The notes: generated from the sequence alone by a model not told the origin. A stretch of DNA of 64,000 bases from Desemzia sp. RIT 804 (GCF_016892605.1 NZ_JAFEMV010000007.1:1-64000); one strand, 5' to 3'. Positions 1 to 10,059 are shown, counted from the first letter of the stretch. Translations and numbers: made by a program.

Positions 1-240
1 GAAGTCTACTGTTTTTTAATGACGCTTGTAGCTCATTAATTGATTGCTAGCGAATAAATATTCACTAAATTGTTTGTTTTGGCACTTGCCAAAACTTCCT
101 TACACGTTTGGTTCGTCTTACTTTGTTTAGTTTTCAAAGGTCTAATTTCGTATTTCGTTGTCATCGCGACAACTTCTTAATACTATCACCGCTTCGTTTC
201 TAAGTCAAGAAAAATAAAAATTTTTTTAATTTTCATATTT
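1..240 (-). promoter_or_regulatory. 16S rRNA operon leader (rRNA genes beyond the left edge)
   Basis: Read on the minus strand, 145-60 gives a boxA-like CTTTGAAAACTAAACAAAG followed by TAAGACGAACCAAACGTG, closely resembling the leader just upstream of 16S rRNA in enterococci and carnobacteria. Two short hairpins are visible: GTTGTC/GACAAC at about 156-172 and TTTTGGCA/TGCCAAAA at about 78-95. The 16S gene itself would begin just outside the window. The leader identification is from recalled similarity, not a search. Confidence 0.75.
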
Positions 241-269
241 TTCAACACTTCTTGTTCAGCGACTTGATT

Positions 270-298
270 ATCATATCAAGCTGTGAATTGTTTGTCAA
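270..298 (-). promoter_or_regulatory. rRNA promoter P3 (closest to the leader)
   Basis: On the minus strand TTGACA (298-293), a 17-bp spacer and TATGAT (275-270) form a near-consensus vegetative promoter directed at the rRNA leader. Confidence 0.7.
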
Positions 299-380
299 TA
301 CTTTTTTGAATATTTCCTCTTTATATTGGATATTTATCCATACAAGAAAAGCAATTCGTATTAACTTATTGACTCTTTCG

Positions 381-409
381 AGTTTACAATATTTTTACTA
401 TTCTGTCAA
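381..409 (-). promoter_or_regulatory. rRNA promoter P2
   Basis: On the minus strand TTGACA (409-404), a 17-bp spacer and TAAACT (386-381). The -35 is perfect and the -10 weaker. It lies about 110 bp upstream of P3, a tandem arrangement common for rRNA operons. Confidence 0.5.
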
Positions 410-477
410 CAAACATTTCATTATATTTATCGACTCATTTAGTAAACTCTTACAAGTCCAACCTGACGACATTTACT

Positions 478-506
478 ACTATATCAAGTTTATTAAGTTT
501 GGTCAA
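478..506 (-). promoter_or_regulatory. rRNA promoter P1
   Basis: On the minus strand TTGACC (506-501), a 17-bp spacer and TATAGT (483-478), about 97 bp upstream of P2. It is the third element of a tandem promoter array pointing at the rRNA leader. Confidence 0.55.
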
Positions 507-610
507 CTATTTATTCTCATATTATTTACAAACAATTTAAAAGCGAACTTTAACCTTTTTATACATTCTTATCGTACCGAATATATATACAATTTACCGA
601 TTTTTTTTTA

Positions 611-900
611 ATTATTCGCATTGTTTGTTCGTTTTTGTGTTTTAATAAGTTTTACTGCTTCTGCAAGAATCTTGTATTTATAATTATTTTTCATCTTATC
701 TTCCAAGTATTTTGGTTACCGTTACTATTTGGTCATCTAGCTTAATTCTTTAAGAAATTGCTTAAGTGAATCTAGTCTTGTTAAAAATTATTAGTTTAGT
801 CTGCTTTATATTTAGCTAGTCAAACCAAGGTTAGTAATCATTAGGTGACGAATCTTAAATTGTTTCCCTATTTTATTGATCGATTGGTTGTTTCTTCTAT
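611..900. other. AT-rich gap without recognisable gene
   Basis: I see no convincing ribosome site plus reading frame, RNA gene or terminator here. It separates the rRNA promoters from the repeat element at 928. Confidence 0.5.
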
Positions 901-927
901 ATAATAAGTAAAAAAGTGAATAAAGTC

Positions 928-1095
928 GGGACAATGGCCTTTATTTCTGTCACATACTAAGTGGATGCTTTTAAACGTGTTCCAAAAGCCTGAGCACATG
1001 CTTATAAGCCCGTCTCCCCTTATGAGAAAAAACATCTCATAAGGGGAGACGGGCTTATAGATAGTGGTCAAAACGACTTTTGTCTCGCACTCATT
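928..1095. repeat. Intergenic repeat family, interrupted copy
   Basis: 928-987 plus 1074-1095 align with the uninterrupted copy at 22715-22796 (shared GGGACAAT, CTGTCACATACTAA, CTTTTAAACG and TTCCAAAA blocks). The two parts are split by an 86-bp insertion. It lies downstream of the maltose phosphorylase gene. Confidence 0.65.
988..1073. mobile_element. 86-bp hairpin insertion inside the repeat, flanked by CAAAA
   Basis: The segment carries a perfect 25-bp inverted repeat (1003-1027 and 1035-1059) with a 7-nt loop. Removing 988-1073 restores a colinear match to the copy at 22715. The 5-bp CAAAA occurs at both boundaries (983-987 and 1069-1073), as expected for a target-site duplication. There is no T-run after either arm, so it is not a typical terminator. 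Calling it mobile is an inference. Confidence 0.45.
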
Positions 1096-1148
1096 CAAGT
1101 GGAAAACAATATCTTTTTACAGATAAAATCCATTTGATTAGTTAACTA

Positions 1149-3431
1149 TTAGTGGTTATTAAGTTGTATTGGAACTGACACTCTTTTATCTAATATTACT
1201 TTTTCATTATATAAGTTAAACTCTAACGGTTCCCCATCTTTCAATTCAACAGCTACTACTTCTTGATTTACTTGGATGTCTAATAGACGGCCGCGGTATT
1301 TAACTAAGAAACTATATTTGTCCCAATTTTTTGGACAAAATGGTTTAAAGACTAATTCTCCATTTGCTGTTCTCATACCAGCAAATCCTTGGACAATAGC
1401 TAACCAACCGCCACTCATGGAAGTAATGTGTAATCCATCTTCTGTGTCGTTATTGTAATTATCCAAATCTAAGCGTGCTGTTCGAGCATATAGTTCGACA
1501 GCTTTTTCCGTTTTTCCTAATTCAGCAGCCAATACTGCATGAATTGCTGCAGATAAAGAAGATTCATGCACGGTCATCGGCTCATAGAAATCAAAATTAC
1601 GTTCTTTTTCTTCTATAGTAAACTCATGATTCAAATAATATAATCCTTGTAAAACATCTGCTTGCTTAATAAACGGAGAACGCAATATTTTATCCCAAGA
1701 CCAGTTTTGATTGATCGGCCTTTCTTCTGGACTCAAAGAATCAACTGTTTGTATATCTTTGTCTAAGAAAGTGTCGTGTTGTACAAAAACATCCAGTTCT
1801 TCATCATATGGGTAATACATACGTTGAATAATGTCATCCCAATATTTCTTTTCTGTTTCGGTCACTTTAAGTTCAGCTAGTTTAGCTTCTGTTACTTTAG
1901 ATAAACTTTCAAGTGTGTAACGCAGCACCCATGTTGCAATCTTGTTCGTATACCAGTTATTGTTCACATTATTTTCGTACTCATTTGGTCCAGTTACACC
2001 ATGAATCATATAAAGTTGTTTGCGTTTTGAAAAATGAACACGATCTGCCCAAAAACGTGATATACCTACTAGTATATCTATTCCTTTTTGAACAAGGTAA
2101 GAGTCATCGCCAGTGTAATTGGTGTAATTGTAAATCGCATAGGCAATCGTACCATTCCGATGAATTTCTTCAAAGGTGATTTCCCATTCATTGTGACTTT
2201 CAATTCCATTAAACGTTACCATCGGATACAAAGCACCTTTTAGTCCTTGTTGACGAGCATTATGATAGGCTCCTGAAAGTTGGTTGTGACGATACTCAAG
2301 CAACTGCTCTGTCACTTCTTTATCCGATGTAGATAAATACATAGGTAGAATAAAGGCTTCCGTATCCCAATAAGTCGCTCCACCGTATTTTTCTCCAGTA
2401 AATCCTTTTGGCCCGATATTCAAACGAGAATCAGTTCCGTAATAGGTGGAGAACAATTGGAAAATATTAAAACGGATCCCTTGTTGGCTTTCATTATCAC
2501 CTTCAATACGCACATCTGACTTGCTCCAACGATCACTCCACGCCGAAATATGCTCAGTTTCTATTTGCTTAAGACCTTTTTCAATAGCATCTTGGATGAT
2601 ATCTCTTGCTGTATGAACTTGTTGTTCTCCTTCAATATCTCGACTTGTCACCACACTGACCAATTTAGTGAGCGCAGCTGTTTCTCCTTGAGCTACTTCA
2701 AAACTTAAACTCTCAGATACTAACATGTGTTGTTCTCTCGCTTCTCGATGAGTATAACCTGAAGCAATATTTTGCATCATAGTTGTTACAATAAACTGTT
2801 CAGTACCAAATGGATTTTCAATCGTCTCAGTTGTTAAGTAACTTTGTTCAGCTGTTTCACGTTGTCGTTCAAGCCAAAATTTTTCTTCATAATTGCTATC
2901 TTCATTTTCAACATCACCATCTAAATAAGAAACATAGCGAATTGCCGCCGTACCTTTTAATACTTCAGCTTGTACTTCAATGATAGCTAACTCTTTTTGT
3001 ACAATACTTACAAATCGTTTAAAATTAAGTCGAACCTCAGTTTCTCCTTGGCTCCATATATAACTGCGGCTTAAGATGCCTTCTTTCATATCTAAAGACA
3101 TTTTAAAATCTTTGACTGCATCCACTGCTAAATCCACTTTATGTTCGTTGATATATACAGTAACTGGAATAAAATTAGTGGCATTGATCACTTTACCAAA
3201 ATACTCTGGATAACCGATTTTCCACCAACCGACACGTGTTTTGTCTGGGTACCATATTCCGGCCAAATAAGTCCCAATGTGTGTATCACCAGAAAATCCT
3301 TCTTCAAAATTACCTCTCATCCCCATGTAGCCATTTCCAATTGACGTTAAGCTTTCTTGTAGACGTTTATTTTGCTTGTCCAAAGTAGATGTCTTTATTT
3401 TCCATGGATCTATATCAAATAATCTTTTCAT
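1149..3431 (-). CDS. mapA: Maltose phosphorylase (GH65)
   Basis: Cytosolic family GH65 enzyme that phosphorolyses maltose to glucose and beta-glucose-1-phosphate. About 760 residues, normal for the family. The conserved [11 protein letters not shown] motif contains the expected catalytic acid Glu near residue 484, followed by NNNWYTNK; N-terminal [17 protein letters not shown] and [13 protein letters not shown] near the C-terminus are also GH65 signatures. The ATG at 3431 has GGGAGAG a few bases upstream; a GTG five codons earlier overlaps that site and is unlikely. It is the last gene of the maltodextrin operon, 19 bp after the DUF1189 gene, in the same order as Bacillus subtilis yvdG-yvdK. 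Trehalose or kojibiose specificity cannot be ruled out, but context favours maltose. Confidence 0.9.
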   Translation of the reverse strand: MKRLFDIDPWKIKTSTLDKQNKRLQESLTSIGNGYMGMRGNFEEGFSGDTHIGTYLAGIWYPDKTRVGWWKIGYPEYFGKVINATNFIPVTVYINEHKVDLAVDAVKDFKMSLDMKEGILSRSYIWSQGETEVRLNFKRFVSIVQKELAIIEVQAEVLKGTAAIRYVSYLDGDVENEDSNYEEKFWLERQRETAEQSYLTTETIENPFGTEQFIVTTMMQNIASGYTHREAREQHMLVSESLSFEVAQGETAALTKLVSVVTSRDIEGEQQVHTARDIIQDAIEKGLKQIETEHISAWSDRWSKSDVRIEGDNESQQGIRFNIFQLFSTYYGTDSRLNIGPKGFTGEKYGGATYWDTEAFILPMYLSTSDKEVTEQLLEYRHNQLSGAYHNARQQGLKGALYPMVTFNGIESHNEWEITFEEIHRNGTIAYAIYNYTNYTGDDSYLVQKGIDILVGISRFWADRVHFSKRKQLYMIHGVTGPNEYENNVNNNWYTNKIATWVLRYTLESLSKVTEAKLAELKVTETEKKYWDDIIQRMYYPYDEELDVFVQHDTFLDKDIQTVDSLSPEERPINQNWSWDKILRSPFIKQADVLQGLYYLNHEFTIEEKERNFDFYEPMTVHESSLSAAIHAVLAAELGKTEKAVELYARTARLDLDNYNNDTEDGLHITSMSGGWLAIVQGFAGMRTANGELVFKPFCPKNWDKYSFLVKYRGRLLDIQVNQEVVAVELKDGEPLEFNLYNEKVILDKRVSVPIQLNNH

Positions 3432-3450
3432 GTATCTCTCTCCCACTAGA

Positions 3451-4311
3451 TTAATAATGAATTTGTGTTGTGTGCATTTTGGCTGTTTTTTGTGCTTTTA
3501 TTTCATTTATTCGATTATAGTAATAAATAAACCAGATATACCCGACCATTCCCACAGATTGAATCGTCATCATAGTGATCACATTAAAGTCAATCAAACC
3601 CATGACCATTGCTGCAATAGAAGGTACACCTGCAGCATATAACACAATGGCAACCTCATTTTTGTAGAGTTTACGACTCGTTTTTTTATTTTTAGAGGCA
3701 ATAAATAAGAAGAAAGCTGCTCCAAATACTAGCAAAGTCAGTTCAGTTAATAATAAAGCAAACAAAATGAAAGAAAACATAGCAATGACAAATAGTTGGT
3801 TTTTCATAAACCACTGCTGAGAAATAGCTTCTTGAAATTGTTCTGTCGTTGTTATCCCTGTTAAATTAAAATCTTTAGTATAAGGTACTACCGAAACAGA
3901 TTGATTTTTTTCTCGTAGATGAAGTTCATTATTTAAAAACAGCAACACACTTCCGTCTGCTTGTAAAACTTGTTTTGCTTCTTGATTCGTTAGACCACTT
4001 GCTACCACTCCATTATCTGTCTGTATAAGAAAAGGTTCCTCTAGATCCATTTCGCCTAAATTAAAGTCAGCCTCACTCATATTATCGACTACTGTTTGAT
4101 CTATCATTTGGAATGTTTCTGGAAAAGTGTTTTTTACAGAAAAAGTATCCATTTTTGCATAGTTTAAACTTACTGGAATAATCATCAAACCGTTTAAGAA
4201 CAATAAGATAACTATTAATTGAAACCAGTTAAAAGTGTAATTTTGTTGAATCATTTGTTTTGGTGTCCATGTATTCTTGAAATAATTTAACGGAAAGACA
4301 TCTGTTTTCAC
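3451..4311 (-). CDS. DUF1189 membrane protein of maltodextrin operon (YvdJ-like)
   Basis: Integral membrane protein of 286 residues. Hydrophobic segments lie near residues 30-50, 170-205, 222-245 and 247-267, with an extracytoplasmic-looking segment between the first and second. The family (DUF1189, annotated as maltodextrin utilisation protein YvdJ) is habitually encoded between the maltodextrin permease genes and maltose phosphorylase, as here. Its biochemical role is not established. The GTG start at 4311 follows GGGAGAAGG with normal spacing. It is co-directional with malG, 33 bp downstream of it. Confidence 0.8.
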   Translation of the reverse strand: MKTDVFPLNYFKNTWTPKQMIQQNYTFNWFQLIVILLFLNGLMIIPVSLNYAKMDTFSVKNTFPETFQMIDQTVVDNMSEADFNLGEMDLEEPFLIQTDNGVVASGLTNQEAKQVLQADGSVLLFLNNELHLREKNQSVSVVPYTKDFNLTGITTTEQFQEAISQQWFMKNQLFVIAMFSFILFALLLTELTLLVFGAAFFLFIASKNKKTSRKLYKNEVAIVLYAAGVPSIAAMVMGLIDFNVITMMTIQSVGMVGYIWFIYYYNRINEIKAQKTAKMHTTQIHY

Positions 4312-4344
4312 TTTACCTTCTCCCTTTCTTTTTACTTTACCTTT

Positions 4345-5202
4345 TTATCCTTTTGTTCCTCCAGCTGTCAAGCCCGTAACGAAGCTCTTTTGCAAATAGA
4401 AGAACAAGATGGAAATTGGAACAGCGATCAAGATAGCACCGGCTGAAAAGAGCGCAACTTGCTGGTTTTGCGGATTATTGATAAAAGTCTGCAAACCAAT
4501 AGCTACTGTATAGTTTTTTGTCGAACGCAACAAGAATCTTGCTAGCATGTATTCGCCGAAAGGATTCATAAATGCCCATAAAGCTTGCACAGCAATCATA
4601 GGCCTTACAAGAGGCATGATGATTTGCCAAAAAATGCGGAAATGACCAGCTCCATCTAAACGAGCGGATTCATCTAAGTCAAGCGGCACAGTATCGAAGT
4701 ACCCTTTCATTAGCCATGTATTCATTGGGATTCCGCCCCCAATGTATACCAAAATCAAGAACCAATGTTGATCCAATCCGCCAACTAGTAGCGCCATAAC
4801 ATAAAAGGCGGTTAAAGCAGCGGTTGTAGGAACCATTTGAATGATCAAAAAGAATTTCAAAGTTGCTTTACGTCCGATAAATCGGTAACGACTATAAGCA
4901 AACCCTGATAACGTCACGGCCGCGACTTGGATTAGCATGGCCATAGATGCCACTTTTAATGTATTCATATACCACTGCCCGTATTGAGTCTCTTTGAATA
5001 AGCGGCTGAAATTGCTTAACGTCCACTCGAAATTGAAATCTAGTCTAAAGGCCAATAAGTTACCTGGTTTAAACGCTGATGTCACTGTAATCAATAAGGG
5101 ATAGATAATGATCACTGACATAAGTAACAAAAATAAATACGTGAAAATTTGCCCCCATATTCGTTTATTCTTTTGAGTTTTTATTTTTTTTGTCTTTTGC
5201 AT
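4345..5202 (-). CDS. malG: Maltodextrin ABC transporter permease MalG
   Basis: Inner-membrane permease of a carbohydrate ABC importer (CUT1), 285 residues with six predicted membrane segments. The EAA-type ATPase-docking loop is visible as [20 protein letters not shown] in the C-terminal half. It pairs with MalF, whose stop lies 3 bp before the GGAGG-ATG start region, so the two are translationally close. Substrate is inferred from the operon (MalE, maltose phosphorylase, neopullulanase). Confidence 0.9.
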   Translation of the reverse strand: MQKTKKIKTQKNKRIWGQIFTYLFLLLMSVIIIYPLLITVTSAFKPGNLLAFRLDFNFEWTLSNFSRLFKETQYGQWYMNTLKVASMAMLIQVAAVTLSGFAYSRYRFIGRKATLKFFLIIQMVPTTAALTAFYVMALLVGGLDQHWFLILVYIGGGIPMNTWLMKGYFDTVPLDLDESARLDGAGHFRIFWQIIMPLVRPMIAVQALWAFMNPFGEYMLARFLLRSTKNYTVAIGLQTFINNPQNQQVALFSAGAILIAVPISILFFYLQKSFVTGLTAGGTKG

Positions 5203-5205
5203 AGC

Positions 5206-6540
5206 TTAATCCTCCATTTCAAATGCCCGAGTCCGCTTAAAGACCAATAAGGACACAAAGATGACAACCGCTGAAATGATCAAGGTAATGGCTGACGCAA
5301 TATTGTATTGCGGAGAAGTACCGGTTGTTAATTTATATATCCACGAGATCAAAATATCCGTTGCCCCTGCGCCTGAACCGACACTCCCTGGACCACCTTC
5401 GTTGAAGAGATAAATCATCGAGAAGTTGTTGAAGTTAAAGGTGTATTGAGTAATAAATACCGGCGCAGCTACAGCAAAAATTTGCGGCAATGTGATGAAA
5501 CGGAATTTTTGAATAGCACTTGCTCCATCAATGATAGAAGCTTCATACCAATCCTCAGGAATAGATTGCAAGATACCTGATGTCAGCACATAAATATACG
5601 GGAATCCAAGCCATCCTTGAATGGAAATAATGGCTATTTTTGTCCAATAAGGATCGGTTTTCCACGAAATAGCCGGAATATTTATGAGAGGTAAACTATT
5701 GATCAAAGGAATCACTTGCGTATTGATCGCACCAGCACTGTCGTTAAACATATTTGAAAATGACAAAATAGTGATAAAAGCTGGAACTGCCCAAGGCAGC
5801 AATAAAATAACCCCAAAAATACGTTTAAACTTAATAAAGGGTTGTTGCATAACAATAGCTGCAAAAATACCAATAATGATTTGTAACGTCGTGGCGGACA
5901 AGGTCCATATTACTGTCCATCCGAATACGGCCCCAAATGAATCTCGGTAGGTGCTTAATGTAAAGATGGAAGTGAAACTCTTAAAACCTACCCAATCGAT
6001 CAATGAAGCCGGTGGGATATGGTAAAAATCATAGTTCGTGAACGCAATAAAAATAGTTACCAACACAGGGAAAACAATTGTAAAAATCATTAAAATATAA
6101 GCTGGGATGGTCAATAAATAAGCAAAACCATTGTTCCATGTATTTAACAATACTGCTTTTACCGAATAGTTCACTTTCCCAGGGGTCAAAGCTTTAAGTT
6201 TAGCAACACGCCTAGCGTCACTGATATTAGCAGCATAGAAAACTATAAAAATAAGGCTCAACAGAATTTGCAATGTTCCTTGGATCATCAAAAACAGCGA
6301 ATGATCTTCTCGTGGCACTGATCCCAAAGTAATCAAATTTTGAAAAGCTTCAAAACCAAATAGCATCATTTCAATTAAAAATATCAGAAAAATCCCAAAG
6401 AATAGTATTCCTTTAAAAGTCTGCTTATTATAGAACTGTCCTAATCCTGGAATAATTGAGAAAACACCTGCTTTTTTGATACGCTTTTCATCTTCTGGAG
6501 AGTATTGTACTTTTTTCTTGTTTTTTTCGTTAGTCTCCAC
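5206..6540 (-). CDS. malF: Maltodextrin ABC transporter permease MalF
   Basis: Permease partner of MalG, 444 residues, longer than ordinary CUT1 permeases because of an N-terminal extension with extra membrane helices (residues about 25-60 and 80-105, including a PGLGQFYNKQTFKG stretch typical of Gram-positive MalF). The ATPase-docking loop reads YEASIIDGASAIQKFRFITL. The GTG start at 6540 is preceded by AAAGGAGATG. It follows malE after a hairpin (6565-6602) that may reduce read-through, a common way to keep permease levels below binding-protein levels. Confidence 0.9.
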   Translation of the reverse strand: METNEKNKKKVQYSPEDEKRIKKAGVFSIIPGLGQFYNKQTFKGILFFGIFLIFLIEMMLFGFEAFQNLITLGSVPREDHSLFLMIQGTLQILLSLIFIVFYAANISDARRVAKLKALTPGKVNYSVKAVLLNTWNNGFAYLLTIPAYILMIFTIVFPVLVTIFIAFTNYDFYHIPPASLIDWVGFKSFTSIFTLSTYRDSFGAVFGWTVIWTLSATTLQIIIGIFAAIVMQQPFIKFKRIFGVILLLPWAVPAFITILSFSNMFNDSAGAINTQVIPLINSLPLINIPAISWKTDPYWTKIAIISIQGWLGFPYIYVLTSGILQSIPEDWYEASIIDGASAIQKFRFITLPQIFAVAAPVFITQYTFNFNNFSMIYLFNEGGPGSVGSGAGATDILISWIYKLTTGTSPQYNIASAITLIISAVVIFVSLLVFKRTRAFEMED

Positions 6541-6564
6541 AATTATTCATCTCCTTTTCAAAAA

Positions 6565-6602
6565 TTTTCGGCAGAGATAAAGTGATTCATCTCTGCCGAA
6601 AA
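6565..6602 (-). terminator. Partial terminator/attenuating hairpin between malE and malF
   Basis: A perfect 14-bp stem (TTTTCGGCAGAGAT and its complement) with a 10-nt loop is followed on the minus strand by TTTTTG. It sits between malE and malF, where partial termination would favour malE expression. Confidence 0.65.
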
Positions 6603-6635
6603 CAAGCTCTTATATCTAGGATATAAGACTATCCA

Positions 6636-7949
6636 TTAATATTTTTGTTCAATATTTTGTTGGATAACTTCTACTGAATCATTTGCTGATTCTTCAGCAG
6701 TTTTATTGCCAGATCCTGAATCAAACATCATTGTTTCAGCACCTACCCAAACTTCTGCCATTTCTGGGATATTAGGCATTGGAGACGAAACATTGTATTG
6801 GTTTACTACTGCCATTGCTAATTCATCTTCGTTAGCATCAATGATCATTTGTCTTACCATTTGGTTAGCTGGAACTTCACTTGTGTATTCTGAGTATAAA
6901 GCTTCCATGTTTTCTTCATTCGTTACGAAATCTAAGAAAACTTGTCCTAATTCAGCATTTTCAGAATATTCACTGACAACCCAGCCTTTACCTCCAGCAA
7001 ACGGTTGGTATTCTTCTCCATTTGGTAAAGTAGGTACAGTTGCTACAGCAACGTTAACTCCAGATTCCATGTAGCTGGATGCTGCCCAAGGTCCATTGAT
7101 GACTGCTCCAGCAGCACCTGTCGTAAATTGTTCATCAATAAAATTCCCAGCAGTTGTTACATCTAACATTCCTTGTGGCCATGTGTTTTGGAACCAGTCA
7201 GTGGCGTACTCAATTCCTTCAATAGCTTCAGGTGTATTTAACCCAATATCTGTTGGATCGGTACCGTCAGCACCAAATACATAACCACCAAAACCATTTA
7301 ACAAACCATATGAATTGTAAAAATCAACCCAATTTGCTAAGAAAGCAACGCTTTTGCCTGCTTCTCCTGTATAAGCAAACTGTTCATCCTCCGTTAGCGC
7401 TTCCAATTCTTCGAAACTAGTTGGCGCTGTATCAAGTAAATCAGTGTTGTAATACAATACCATTGATTCAATTACAAATGGTGCTCCATAGATCGTATCA
7501 TTCATCGTCACTTGCTGTTCATCTGTTTCATCATAACGACCATCATCTGGTAATGTGTATTCAGCTAAATGTCCTTGTTGACCAAGTCCACCGATTCTGT
7601 CATATGGTGCTAGCATAACATCTGGTGACAATCCGGCCGGTCCATCAAGCGGTAATGCTTCTAATGTTTCAAACATATCTTTTTCTTCTACTTCTATAGT
7701 AGCTCCCGTTTCTTCTTCAAAAGAATCTGATATTCCATTTATAAACTCTGTATACATTGGATCAATGGTAACTTTTAACGTTGTACCTTCAAAGCTTGAA
7801 GATCCACCTTGCTCAGATGATTCATTCGTACCTTCAGTCCCTGAACTTGTTTCTTCAGCAGGGTCTTCTCCTCCACCACAAGCCGCTAGAACCAATGCAC
7901 TAGCAGAAATAACACCCATTAAGTATTTTTTGAATCTTTTTTGATTCAT
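6636..7949 (-). CDS. malE: Maltose/maltodextrin-binding lipoprotein MalE
   Basis: Extracellular solute-binding protein (family 1) of the maltodextrin importer, about 437 residues. N-terminus MNQKRFKKYL, a hydrophobic core and a VLAACGGG lipobox mark a lipoprotein signal, followed by a low-complexity Glu/Ser/Gly linker. The mature part has hallmark segments such as AAGAVINGPWAASSY and GGKGWVVS. I chose ATG at 7949 because AGGAGG lies 8 bp upstream; an upstream in-frame TTG would add six residues without a ribosome site. It is the first gene of the malE-F-G unit and is preceded by an operator and cre site. Confidence 0.9.
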   Translation of the reverse strand: MNQKRFKKYLMGVISASALVLAACGGGEDPAEETSSGTEGTNESSEQGGSSSFEGTTLKVTIDPMYTEFINGISDSFEEETGATIEVEEKDMFETLEALPLDGPAGLSPDVMLAPYDRIGGLGQQGHLAEYTLPDDGRYDETDEQQVTMNDTIYGAPFVIESMVLYYNTDLLDTAPTSFEELEALTEDEQFAYTGEAGKSVAFLANWVDFYNSYGLLNGFGGYVFGADGTDPTDIGLNTPEAIEGIEYATDWFQNTWPQGMLDVTTAGNFIDEQFTTGAAGAVINGPWAASSYMESGVNVAVATVPTLPNGEEYQPFAGGKGWVVSEYSENAELGQVFLDFVTNEENMEALYSEYTSEVPANQMVRQMIIDANEDELAMAVVNQYNVSSPMPNIPEMAEVWVGAETMMFDSGSGNKTAEESANDSVEVIQQNIEQKY

Positions 7950-8012
7950 AATATATTGCCTCCTCAAACTCTTTTTTAACTACACTCTTATTATTACGAA
8001 TATTACCATTTT

Positions 8013-8027
8013 TTGCAAACGTTTTCT
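8013..8027 (+). promoter_or_regulatory. cre site (CcpA) upstream of malE
   Basis: TTGCAAACGTTTTCT matches the cre consensus WTGNAANCGNWNNCW at every defined position. It lies directly beside the MalR-type palindrome in the malE promoter region, predicting carbon catabolite control. Confidence 0.8.
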
Positions 8028-8047
8028 TTTTGTTACCGGTAACAAAA
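8028..8047. promoter_or_regulatory. LacI/MalR-type operator upstream of malE
   Basis: TTTTGTTACCGGTAACAAAA is a perfect 20-bp palindrome with the central CG typical of LacI-family operators. A related TGTTACCGATAACA lies upstream of malL (11850-11863). The likely binder is the LacI-family protein encoded at 13664-14620. Confidence 0.8.
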
Positions 8048-8165
8048 TATCGTTCAACAGTGATTATTGGTGCGCTTCCTTGAGTGTCACAGTTTTACTA
8101 TCAAAATTTAATTTATTTTCTAATTGGTATATCCAATATCCGAGTACAAAAACGCCTTTATAGAA

Positions 8166-8208
8166 ATGAGGTGTGAGTCTTGAATCGATATCAAGACCCA
8201 CACCTCAT
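8166..8208 (-). terminator. Long hairpin downstream of the neopullulanase gene
   Basis: 18-bp arms (8166-8183 and 8191-8208, one mismatch) with a 7-nt loop lie just past the stop codon at 8220. The following T-run on the minus strand is weak, so termination may be incomplete. Confidence 0.55.
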
Positions 8209-8219
8209 AAACAAACTCA

Positions 8220-10043
8220 TCAATACTCTTGGTAATTTTCTTCATCTAATTTTACTTCTTCGCCTAATGTGAACAACACAAATCCATTGTGTTTGATTCG
8301 AATACTATTTGCGCGAACGGAAGCCAAATTTCTGAATATCGGAACTGGTTCTTGATGGTATTTCAACGTAAGGGTCTCTTCCCCTTGATTAAAATAGCAA
8401 TACAATTCTGTTCCTTGGTATCTCTTTTTAAACCCGACGACTCGTTCGCCTTCTCGAATATCATGCCATTCTGTGTCTCCAAAACTTAATAAATCTTGGT
8501 ATTCTTTTCTAAATCTGATCAAGTCTTTCATGAAGTAAAACATATCATTGTCACGTTCATCTTCATCCCAAATCATGCACTTACGACAGTCTGGGTCATT
8601 GTATCCTTCTAGACCTACTTCAGTTCCGTAAAAAATACACGGAGAACCGGTTTGTGCAAACATAAAAGTTAATTCAGCCTTTGCTACTTGTTTGTTTCCA
8701 TTTGCAGTAGTCAATAGTCTGGGAGTATCATGCGAATCCAACATATTGAACATCACTTCATTTGTTTGTTTACGGTACAGCATCAATTGCTCATTCAGTC
8801 CAGAAACTAGTTTTACAGCAGAGTTGGATTTATTGGTAAAGAAATCCTCGATTTGTTCGGTAAAAGCATAGTTCATAACCGCATGGAACTCGTCTCCCTG
8901 TAGCCAGCTTTGTGAAGAATGCCAAATTTCTCCTAAAATATAGATGTCCGGTTTGATTTTGCGTACAGCTCGATTAAATTTTTTCCAAAAATGATGATCA
9001 ACTTCATTGGCTACATCTAAACGCCATGCATCAATGCCAAATTCGCGCACCCAGTAAGTAGCAATACTCAGTAAATACTTCTGGACAGCTGGATTAGACG
9101 TGTTCAACTTAGGCATATGACCTGTGAAAGCAAATGTATGGTAGTTTAAAGGACCTACAAATTCTAATTCATCGGCTGTCAATCCTTCCAATGATTTTAC
9201 CGGAAACTCTTTGATGTGGAACCAATCGACATATTCAGAAGCTTCTTGTTTGTCTAAGACATCTTGCCACTGATAAGATGACATCCCAATATGATTAAAT
9301 ACCGCATCCAACATAACGCGTATGCCACGTTTATGTGCTTCTTCTACGACTGTCTTAAATAATTGTTTATCACCAAAATGGGGATCAACTTCAAAATAAT
9401 CGATCGTATCATACTTGTGATTAGAAGGTGCTTTAAAAATTGGCGTAAAATAAATGCCGTTGATTCCTAGATCAACTAGGTAATCCAAATGATCTAAAAC
9501 ACCTTGTAAATCTCCCCCGTAGAAATCATCTCGTCCAGGGTGTTTTTTACCGCCCCATTCCAAGGAGTTTTCCGGGTCATTTGTAGGGTCTCCGTTTGCA
9601 AAACGTTCTGGGAAAATTTGATACCAAATCGTTTTCTTAGCCCAGCTAGGCGTGCCTACCCGGTCGATCTCATGAAAATAAGGCATTCTGAAGAAACTGT
9701 TGATATTTTCCATGTACCAGTCGTCGTAAGGATACACTCCTCTATCTGAATACAGTATTTCAATTCCATCTTTACCTGTAATATGAAAAGCATAAGATAA
9801 GCGATTATGAGGAGCCGAAGCCACAATTCCCCAAAAGTCATGAATGTTTGTTCGAGCGATCAATTGCATCGGCTGCTCCTGTTCTTTCCATTCTTCTCTT
9901 TTATAAGCGTAATTATCCCCGCTGATCAAGCTGATTCTCTCTGCTTCGCCGGCTTTCGTACGCAGGCGAATATTAAATTGATTGTCGTCATACAAATAAG
10001 CGTATTCGCTATCTGGACGATGAAGAAGTGCTGATGTATCCAT
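8220..10043 (-). CDS. Neopullulanase/cyclomaltodextrinase (GH13_20)
   Basis: Cytosolic GH13 hydrolase for maltodextrins, cyclodextrins or pullulan, 607 residues. An N-terminal beta-domain of about 120 residues (CBM34-like) precedes the catalytic barrel. The four GH13 regions are visible: DAVFNH (about 246-251), WRLDVANEVD with nucleophile Asp343, ILGEIWH with acid/base Glu372, and LDSHDT with transition-state Asp439. No signal peptide, so it acts on imported dextrins. It starts 16 bp after the malL stop and is clearly in the same transcript. Exact specificity among neopullulanase, cyclomaltodextrinase and maltogenic amylase cannot be read from sequence. Confidence 0.88.
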   Translation of the reverse strand: MDTSALLHRPDSEYAYLYDDNQFNIRLRTKAGEAERISLISGDNYAYKREEWKEQEQPMQLIARTNIHDFWGIVASAPHNRLSYAFHITGKDGIEILYSDRGVYPYDDWYMENINSFFRMPYFHEIDRVGTPSWAKKTIWYQIFPERFANGDPTNDPENSLEWGGKKHPGRDDFYGGDLQGVLDHLDYLVDLGINGIYFTPIFKAPSNHKYDTIDYFEVDPHFGDKQLFKTVVEEAHKRGIRVMLDAVFNHIGMSSYQWQDVLDKQEASEYVDWFHIKEFPVKSLEGLTADELEFVGPLNYHTFAFTGHMPKLNTSNPAVQKYLLSIATYWVREFGIDAWRLDVANEVDHHFWKKFNRAVRKIKPDIYILGEIWHSSQSWLQGDEFHAVMNYAFTEQIEDFFTNKSNSAVKLVSGLNEQLMLYRKQTNEVMFNMLDSHDTPRLLTTANGNKQVAKAELTFMFAQTGSPCIFYGTEVGLEGYNDPDCRKCMIWDEDERDNDMFYFMKDLIRFRKEYQDLLSFGDTEWHDIREGERVVGFKKRYQGTELYCYFNQGEETLTLKYHQEPVPIFRNLASVRANSIRIKHNGFVLFTLGEEVKLDEENYQEY

Positions 10044-10059
10044 TTAGTAATCCTCATTT

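Noticed and set aside
252-611. 119-codon open frame on the plus strand
   Set aside because: AT-rich, no ribosome site, hydrophobic low-complexity translation, and it runs antisense through the rRNA promoters.
1003-1059. Intrinsic terminator of maltose phosphorylase
   Set aside because: There is no T-run after either arm and the hairpin is part of a clean insertion in a repeat.
868-1098. 76-codon open frame on the minus strand
   Set aside because: It lies wholly inside the repeat element and its hairpin insertion and has no ribosome site.
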